Of a stretch of DNA of 64,000 nt, positions 56,368 to 64,000 are shown one piece after another. The DNA lies in contig JAHREC010000062.1 in NCBI GenBank assembly GCA_020081605.1, positions 1 to 64,000 on the forward strand, in the 5' to 3' direction. Numbering within the stretch: the stretch's first letter is position 1; every line of letters starts with the position of its first letter. The translations under genes were made by a program, and so were the position numbers. The notes below the pieces were generated by a model. It was not told where the DNA came from. It saw nothing but the letters and a program-made list of their open reading frames with translations, and did not search any database. This DNA is from Albifimbria verrucaria (taxonomy: Eukaryota; Ascomycota; Sordariomycetes; Hypocreales; Stachybotryaceae).

Positions 56368-58141
56368 ATGAGATCTTTCATAATAGGCATTTCTACTGTT
56401 GCTTATGCTCTAGCAACCGGGGATATAGCCCAGACACTACTTGCACACACCAAGAGCGCTTCCGACTTCACGTGTGACCTCTCGCCTTCGATCGATCCAA
56501 AGGGTGATGGGCTACCCTCTTCGTCCGATTTGTTCTCGTCGCATGACGCTTTGAAGCTTCATATAAAGCGCCACCAAGCTATTGTGCGGGTCCCGTCGGT
56601 TTGCTACGATGATATGGGCTCTTTTGATGGAGATGAACGGTGGCTACCGTTCTACCACCTTCATGATGTTCTGAGAGAAACCTATCCACTTGTGTAACTA
56701 CGCCGTTGCCACACAATTTAAAGCATATAACTAAACCCCCGTCTAGGCACAAGCATGCTGAACTCATCAAGGTCAACACTCTCAGTCTCGTCTACACCAT
56801 CAAGGGCTCGGACTCGTCCCTCAAGCCTATTGTGCTTGCAGCTCATCAGGATGTAGTACCAGTCGAGGATGAGTCTAAGTGGACTTACCCGCCCTTCGAT
56901 GCGGTTCTTGATAGCGATTGGCTGTGGGGGCGTGGTACCGTTGATGACAAAAGCTGCATGACAGGCATGATGACTGCTGTGGAGACGCTTCTATCCCTCA
57001 ATTGGAAACCGACTCGCACAATTATTCTTGCCTTTGGTTCCGACGAGGAGTGCTCTGGATACCGAGGAGCACACTACATTGGCAAACATTTGACAGAAAT
57101 CTACGGAGATGATGGCATTGAACTCATAGTCGATGAAGGTGGTCTGGGTCAGTTCCAAGTTGACAATATCCTGTACCATCTGGTAGGGGTCAACGAGAAG
57201 GGATTCATGAATGTCTGGTTCGAGATTCATGTCATAGGTGGCCACAGTTCTTTACCATTCCCTCATACAGGTATCGGCATTATGTCTCAAATTATCAATA
57301 CTCTGGAGTCCAACCCGTTCGAACCGAAGTTGACCAAGGACAGTCCAGCATATAACACACTTGTGTGTCAAGCACGGCACTCGCCAAAAGCAGCACCAGA
57401 AATTAATCACCTCCTTGAGAAGGGTGATTTGGACGGTATTACTTCTCTGCTTGCATCGCTAAACCCAGTAACGCAGTACATGATCCAAACATCGCAGGCT
57501 AGCAACATTATACGTGGTGGTGAGAAGATCAACGCAATGCCCGAAGTCGTCACCGTCGGCGTGAACCTTCGCGTTGCACCGCACGATAGCACCGGAAGTG
57601 TCAAGGCTAGAATCGTTGATCTTCTTTCCGACATCGTTTCCAGGTTTAACCTCACACTAAAAAGTTTTGAAGGTGATAGAGATTATAAAGAGTACCAAGC
57701 CGAACACCCGCCTAAGCACCACTGGGTTCGTCCTCTTTATGAAGTCGACTACAATGGGACTTTGATTTTATATGCAAATAAGACATTTGAAGCCTCCCTA
57801 ACATCACCGACCAAAGGTCGTATTTGGGATCTCTTGTCTGGAACGATTCAGCATTCTTTTACGTTCGACGGCGGAAAAGGCGTCCCTGTCGGCACCACGA
57901 TGACAGCAAATACAGACATGCGCCATTATCTAAGTGAGTGCGTGCCGTAAGAATGGGTTTAATTGAAACTGACTATTATTTTGCAGATTTGACGCCATAT
58001 ATCTACCGTTGGACACCAGCACCTCAGGACACTATCCTTAACATTCATACTTTCGATGAAAGAATTCGAGTGGATGCTCTTTTGAACATGACAAAGTTTT
58101 ATTATGACTTGGTGCGTAATTTTAATATTGTAACTTTCTGA
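56368..58141 (+). CDS. M20-family metallocarboxypeptidase, carboxypeptidase S-like (555 aa)
   Basis: Exons 56368-56693, 56747-57933 and 57987-58141 are joined by introns of 53 and 53 bp (donors GTAACT and GTGAGT, acceptors TCTAG and TGCAG). Phases agree throughout and the frame is fully open. The N terminus (MRSFIIGISTVAYALATGD) is a signal peptide or signal anchor, so the enzyme is vacuolar or secreted. Metal and catalytic residues of the family are present: His142 and Asp144 in AHQDVVPV, Asp175 in WGRGTVDDKS, Glu209-Glu210 in GSDEECSGY, and a late His in TANTDMRHYL. The length fits the yeast Cps1 type. It cleaves C-terminal residues from small peptides. It is one of the few larger genes here with no frame break, and its last exon runs straight into an AT-rich flank. 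Confidence 0.9.
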
Positions 58142-59348
58142 GAATAGTTACTATTAGGTATAATAAGAAAATACGGTGCTTGAGGTTATAGGGTAAATTG
58201 TAAAGTATTTTAGCTTAATATAGGAATAGCATTTTATTTCTTCATATTTATTTAAATACTTATATATTATATTAAATATATATAAAAATATTCTCTATTT
58301 ATACTATTATAATATAAGTAAATTAAGATTAATTTATATTATTAAATATATAATAATATCTATTATGATTATAAAGAATATATAAGTTAATTCTATATAT
58401 TTTAAAAAATAGTTAAATATATTTATAAATAAAGAATATTATTAATTATAAATATAATAAATTAATATTTACTATAAACTATATATAATTAACTCTATTA
58501 TATTTCTTATAATATTAATATTACTTATTTATATACTTTTTCTTTAATTATTAATAAATTAAGTCTAATAATTATTAATTATTTTAGTTTTTTTAATATA
58601 GATTAAAAATCCTTATAAAGAAGAATTATTAATAGCCTCTTAATATTCCCTATTACTATAAGGGAGATTAGCTAGTAGAGTTATTGCTACCTCCTATAAA
58701 TTAATCTAACCACTATTATTTTAATTTACCTAATTTAATCAAACCCCAATCCATCCCTATCGCCTAATCCTATCCATGCTAATCCATTTTCCCTCTCTCA
58801 TCAATATTTTAAGTATTTAACGTGAATTAGGACGCACCAAGGTTGGTACGCTATCCTCATCTTGATAGGCAAGCTCGACAATGTTCCCGTTCGTCAAGTC
58901 GAAATAAAGGGCGAAGATCTGGTAGACGACACCCACGTGAAGCCCATTCATTAATCGCGATTTTTAATTAATAATAAAGACAAGAAAACTCTAGCTCCCA
59001 GATTGTAGGGTAATCCTTCTAGGAATTAGGCAGCGAGAGTATTAATCGCGTCTCATATAGTTTCCCTATTATTATAGAGCATACTCGAAAGGCAGCGGGA
59101 GCTAAAGACTACAAAGGTGTATAGAGCAAATAGTGAAACTCTATACCAATCCGGTATAGACATATCACCAAGGCATAACAGATTTAGGTGCTGAGACTGC
59201 AAATGATATAATAGTATTTTAAAATCAATTTAAAAAGGCGTTTGTTGAAAGTAAGTTGTAGTAGAGAGACTAGTAATGCTTTGAGGCAAAATTCCCACTT
59301 CCCAATCCTTCCAGGGTGTGTACGAAAGTGCGCCACATTTGCCTCTGC
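58142..59348. other. AT island then unique spacer
   Basis: The segment 58200-58700 is nearly pure A/T, and the rest is normal. TTTAATTAATAATAAAGACA and similar short AT insertions interrupt otherwise GC-balanced sequence around 58965. No gene is supported. Confidence 0.4.
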
Positions 59349-59650
59349 TCAGATACAGTGAGCGACAGGTCCATCGCACCCATAAGCACAGGGTTTGGCC
59401 ATAGAAACAGCCCCGGCGAATTCACAGTAGTAAACTGTGTTGCGGTGGAGCTCAGACGACGGCCAACCTAGTAAGTAAGCGGTTAGAACCAGTATCAATG
59501 CCATCTTAGCATCTTGTTGCTTTAATGAAACGCACCCATAGAGTCCATGAGAGCCCAGCCGCAGTACCAGTTGCCCACGCTGCAAGGAGTCACAGCAAGG
59601 GATCCAGCAGCGAAGGACAGGAAGACGGCAGCGAAAGAAGCGAAATGCAT
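59349..59650 (-). CDS. Small cysteine-rich secreted protein, 77 aa, one intron
   Basis: Exon 1 is 59650-59536 and exon 2 is 59467-59349. The 68-bp intron has a GTGCGT donor, a CTAAC branch site and an ACTAG acceptor, and phase 1 is kept. The protein starts MHFASFAAVFLSFAAGSLA, a textbook signal peptide, and the mature part of about 58 residues has six cysteines (TPCSV, YCGW, YYCEF, KPCAYGC, HCI). Six cysteines in a short secreted chain suggest three disulfides. The spacing does not match hydrophobin (no CC pairs) and I do not recognise another family. Size, cysteine content and subtelomeric position fit a candidate effector or antimicrobial peptide; this is inference. Reading only unspliced frames would miss the start and signal peptide. 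Confidence 0.8.
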
Positions 59651-62065
59651 CTTGGTTTCTTGGTTGCTGTGGTTTGTTAAGTGTTGGTGTTAGGACAAGG
59701 TTGTCGTCCTAATTTGGGGGTGGGAAATGATGTAGTAACTGTTATCAAGTTGTATGAGTGGGATATTTCGAGGTGAAAGTCATGGGCAAAGTTTGGCATA
59801 GAATCCGGATGCTCAACGATTATTATACTTGTCTTCCAATCCATACGTACGACCGTCTCTCGTACCCGGACCCTATCGCTTGCATCCTCTTTTCGGTTCA
59901 TGTGCATGATTTTCAAAATTCTCATCTGGCTCTCGTGTTGCTCAACCGTTATTCCGCTGCACGAATGGCGTGAGACTAGTATGACTGCAGATGCGGATTA
60001 GGGGAGACGTTATAGGCTAGACGGCTCATCTGTAGTCTTCTAATCTGACGCAAAGGGATGTTCCGTAGGACCGGGAAGTCGCTCGAAGCTGACAGTAAGG
60101 TATGCATGCTGACAGCCGACTATCAGAAATATATGGTCGCCGACTTATCACACTTGACTCAACTAGCTAACAGGTAGTATTTGAAGCCGGATCAGGAAAC
60201 AAGTTCCGAGAAAGGTGTGCGGCGGGCCGGTCACGACGAACTTGGAGCTGAAGCTCCACATTCTAGCGGTGCGCGCTCGGCGTACGTCCGTCACGCAGTG
60301 GAAGGCGAAGTCTTCCAGGCCGATGGCGGTCGAGCCTCCCGCAATGATGGAGCCCCACCTCAAGAGTCCCCGTGCACCTCAAGAGTCCCCGTGCATTCGT
60401 GTCTCGGATCTCGCTGGTTTGCCGGTCCCTCGCCGATGAATCAGCTCGCTGTCAGGAAATCATTTCACCTCACCAAGTGTCGCGATACGGACTTCTGGTT
60501 CTCTGGAAAGAATGAGGGTAGTATGAGGGAACTGGCTCCCCAGGCCTCTGCGGCTATGGAGGCGCGCTCCCGCTCTGTCAAGCCTATGGTCCCTTAGGCA
60601 CACATCCACAACTACCACCTGCGCAGACCCACCCTCACAATGCATATGTGCATAGTTAGGCGTCATGCCACCTCAGCCCTCAAAGGCAGAAGCTTACAGA
60701 ACGCGCAGGTATCATTTGGGCCCTGGATCTCGACCTTGTGACTTGACGCCTCTGTTACACCGCTTATGTCCATAACTGAGGCCAACAGTATCTTTAGTCG
60801 TCTTGGAAAAGACTGTGATGCAATATTGCCATTGATGTCGCCTCCCTTATTCCGCCTCGTCACATTCCTGTTTGTCCCGTATGAGGTGGAAGACAATGAT
60901 CCCTTGATTTATAAAGGGAAAAGGCGACAGAGGACGATCCCTAGAAGATCCCACAACAACCACCGGCATAGCTCTTGCTCAGCTTGATGCACTTTGTTGT
61001 TTTAATCTCTGGAGACGCTTCCATGTTCGGTGGTCCTGCATATTGTGGAGCAAGACTGCGGACATGTATATGTCGCATCCTGGACACTTTCTCAGAACAA
61101 AGACGGGTGCTATTGCAAGCCACGCACTTGCCGCTGTGTGCCTATGCAACCCTTTCCGGAAACCCAAAGTTTCTGATAACCAAAGCCTCACGTTTGTTCT
61201 CAGTCTCAAGCATGCGGCCCGGGAGAACTACCAAGCCCGGCTCTGAGGAAGGAGTGCCGTGGTTTGCCGGCTATATATGTATCGGCAGCAAGAGGTGAGT
61301 GCCTCGCAAAGAGTACCGACCAACTAAAACCGCGCCTGATAATATGCTATGACAAGATAGAGATGCAGAAAAGAAGCAAGGCTGTGCTAATGATGTGGCT
61401 ATATTGAAGGCAAATATAAAGAAAGGAGATTTATAGGAAGATTCAGAGGTATAATTATTATAATATTTGATTTAACTGAATCGATTGATTAGATTCTGAT
61501 TTTTTTAATAATATTTATAGTGATTCTATTTTCAATTTTTAATATTCTAATATAATTAGACTTATTCTAGATTATATATAAAATATATAAATAGTTTAAG
61601 AGATTATATAATAATAATATATAAATTTATAATATTTAAATATAGAATATAATTATTAAATTAAAATATAATATATTCTTATTATATATTAATAATAATT
61701 TATATAAAATAGATAAAAGTTATACTATAAAAAGAATTTAAATATATAAATCTATATTATAAGTTTTAAGTTTATATTATATAAAATTTAATATATATTT
61801 AATATAAATATAGTTAAATATTTATTTCTATAAAATCTTTCTTTATTAACTAATATATATAAATATTAAAAGAGAGATATAAGCTATATAATAAATAACC
61901 TATTAATTTCTCAAGTTAATAACACTTATTAACCGATGTAGCCAGCGAAATTATATTATACCCAGTAGATAAAAAAGAAAACACAAATCGAAGTCACGTG
62001 ATCCCTCATATTAGCGCTTATATTCGTTGACAGGGAGTAAGCCCCTTTAAAATACTCAGGCAGGC
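59651..62065. other. Spacer with unresolved open frames and a terminal AT island
   Basis: The segment 60163-60597 holds overlapping frames on both strands without recognisable motifs. A 14-base direct repeat, CCTCAAGAGTCCCC, occurs at 60358 and 60377. The segment 60663-61260 has short minus-strand frames such as NDTCAFCKLLPLRAE that might be exons of an unknown gene, but no consistent model could be built. From about 61430 to 61900 the sequence is AT-only. Confidence 0.4.
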
Positions 62066-64000
62066 ATGCACAGAAATAAAATAACTACTTTTCTTTTCTC
62101 TACGGCTATTATAGTCATGTCAGGCACAGATTGCGTCGTTGATACGGAATCAAGACAACACCTTATTATGATTCAAAAGGAAAGAACCAGACGACCTCAT
62201 ACGCGCAGCAGGATAGGATGCACACAATGCAGACAGCGCCATGTAAAATGTGGCGAACAACGTCCGGCCTGGTTAGTCTAGCTCACGGCAGTCTCATCAA
62301 CTTATTGAACATGGCTACACAGACTTGCTGATTCTCCGGTGCTCAGTTCCACGTGTATTACAAGGGGTGCAGATTGCATATATATCGTAACAGCTCCGCT
62401 GAGAGACAGGAGGGCAGTATCAAAGCCAGTTCCACCTGGTCAACAGAAACCGTGGCATATTAATTCGAAGAATGATACGCTTCAATTTCGAACCTCGCAG
62501 CCGCTATGTAAGGCTCTACGTGTGGTAATTGATCCATTCGATGCTTTGGCTCTTCCCATGCCCTTGAGGTCCTTGGAGCTTCTTCACTACTGTAAGTTGT
62601 CTATAAAATCCCGCCATTGATCTATCATTATCTGATAACCGGTAGTTGCCATGGCCAATAACACTGTACTTCCCTGTTCACAGAAAGTGTGCGTTGATTC
62701 AAAATGCTCTTCCTTTGGGTTGTTCTCATCTTGTGTGCAGGATCTCAGCTGCTGGCTATGATGACACTTCATTACGAAATATACTGCTTATTGCCAGCAT
62801 GCACTACACATGGACCATCGGAAAATTAGATTCATATGAATCTACTTATCTATATCATAAAGTTGCTAGTCTTAAGGCTATTAATCTTTGGATAAGGGAT
62901 ATTAATATACAGCGAAATATCATGAAAATCCTACAAACCGTTACCACCCACTGTTTGATCGAGGTAAGTATATTAATAGACCTATGTAGTGGTTCTGTAA
63001 CTGACTTTTCAGTTGGGACTTGGTGACGTCGCGGCAGGCTTCACTCACTTCAAAGGGCTTATGGACTTCGTAGACTCTATAGCGATTAAGCTTTCGAAAC
63101 CGGAAAATGCTGATGCAGAGCTAGCTAATCGTTTTGTATTAATGTAAGATACCTATGGAATAGTCTGAAACTTCTACTTACTGTTAAATTTAGTGTCATT
63201 GTTTTTGTTATGGGAATTGCAGTACGATTCACTGAAGAATATGGACGGGGCTCCGGGAACACTGGTGGTCACACGGCATTCTCACGGCTCCACCAATCGC
63301 ACTGCGACAATCCTCTTGACTTTAACAAAAACTTACAGTCGATTCTACTTCTGCCATACTTCTTCAAACCTCCCTCTCTTCTGGGCATCTTCAGCTTATC
63401 GATGCATCAGGGTACTGCAAAATTTATCCAAAATCACCGAGTTTGCGGATAAAATGATAGCAGATCCAGCGGGTGCAGACATAGCCGACCTCTGGTCAAA
63501 CGGAAATGTTCTTTACCTTTCGCTCTGTAACTTACAGATGTATTCTTCATCCGACTCCAGATTAACAGAATACCCTAGCCCGAAAATAGTTTGCGAGTGG
63601 TCGCCTTTAGTCGCAACCCTCTTACTATACCTATGTAGCTGTCTCGCCGTTTTTGATATCCAAACCCTTTACGGTTGCAAGATACAACGTTACTTAGTAT
63701 ACTTGGTGAGATCGGATATTTCAGAAACTAAGACTAGCTTATATCACTGGGATCAAAAGCATCAGAGACTCTGGCTTTGGAAGGTCTTCAATGCGGCTAT
63801 CAGCCTTGACATACCATCAGCCACCGAAAGAAATGACTTATCAAGCCTGAAAGAAGAGTTTAGGGATTGCCTAGCCTACTGGAGCGAGGTGACGGGAACC
63901 AAGAAGTGGGCCGATGTGACTGCTGCTTTGAAGTCTCTGACTTGGCCCGAGAACGAACATGTGGAGACACGGGCTAAGGCGATCTGGAGTGAGGCTTTGT
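62066..64000 (+). CDS. Zn2Cys6 transcription regulator, multi-exon, runs past the window
   Basis: Exon 1 is 62066-62271 (GTTAGT donor) and exon 2 is 62347-62591 (GTAAGT donor). Joined in phase they give GCTQCRQRHVKCGEQRPAC then STCITRGADC, a complete CX2CX6CX6CX2CX6C cluster preceded by a basic arm (TRRPHTRSR). A third segment (about 62646-62963) reads RNILLIASMHYTWTIGKLDS and is joined by GTAAGT/TTTCAG to 63013-63143 (GDVAAGFTHFKGLMDFVDS). After a GTAAGA donor the exact next junction is unclear because two frames compete at 63194-63450. From about 63430 one frame is open to the window end: ADLWSNGNVLYLSLCNLQMY, RLWLWKVFNAAISLDIPSAT, YWSEVTGTKKWADVTAALKS. It continues to the right. An alternative start is ATG 62117. 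It is likely a nuclear pathway-type regulator with unknown targets. Confidence 0.75.

Noticed and set aside
60163..60597. Overlapping frames on both strands
   Set aside because: No motif on either strand, and GC-rich codon bias on both; could not be told from chance.
60663..61260. Possible minus-strand gene with NDTCAFCKLL, reminiscent of HET-type N-terminal cysteine motifs
   Set aside because: No consistent exon chain or further HET motifs could be found.

Overview
The window is a chromosome end from a filamentous ascomycete, most likely a Sordariomycete close to Hypocreales. It opens with an uninterrupted (CCCTAA)n telomere. Introns are short (50-90 bp) with GTANGT-type donors, Zn2Cys6 regulators are present, and the window alternates between GC-balanced gene islands and islands made almost only of A and T. 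Aligning the two retrotransposon copies by eye shows almost only C-to-T and G-to-A changes, the signature of repeat-induced point mutation (RIP). The species cannot be fixed from sequence alone.

Layout. 1-2.2 kb: telomere, degenerate telomeric repeats and a 12-bp minisatellite. 2.2-8.2 kb: small or damaged subtelomeric genes (a 5'-truncated 337-codon frame, a small secreted protein, two short unknown proteins, a broken RNase H, a frameshifted secreted protein). 8.4-10.2 kb: a GT31-type glycosyltransferase with one frameshift. 11.2-17.8 kb: two large co-oriented unknown genes. The upstream one is an intact three-exon gene with a DGQHR motif; the downstream one is a long acidic protein with several frame breaks. 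18.5-35.5 kb: a repeat island in which a Ty3/gypsy chromovirus with 820-bp LTRs and a GGGGA target duplication sits inside an older, heavily RIPed copy of the same family. The younger copy carries an antisense spliced gene with paired CX2CX6C motifs. 35.5-39.4 kb: a divergent pair, an NmrA-like reductase and a Zn2Cys6 regulator, between two AT islands. 40.6-44.1 kb: a secreted-protein fragment opposite a broken killer-toxin-like GH18 chitinase. 45.6-46.2 kb: a solo LTR.

46.6-53.7 kb looks like a small terpenoid cluster: a class I terpene cyclase, a divergent FAD monooxygenase with a long membrane-spanning tail, and a 271-residue polytopic membrane protein. 56.4-58.1 kb holds an intact three-exon M20 carboxypeptidase, 59.3-59.7 kb a 77-residue cysteine-rich secreted protein with one intron, and 62.1-64.0 kb a Zn2Cys6 regulator that runs off the right edge.

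Many otherwise well-preserved genes carry one or a few single-base frame breaks. This could mean subtelomeric gene decay, residual indel error in a long-read assembly, or both. Genes such as the M20 peptidase, the DGQHR gene, the cysteine-rich secreted protein and the 271-residue membrane protein read cleanly.
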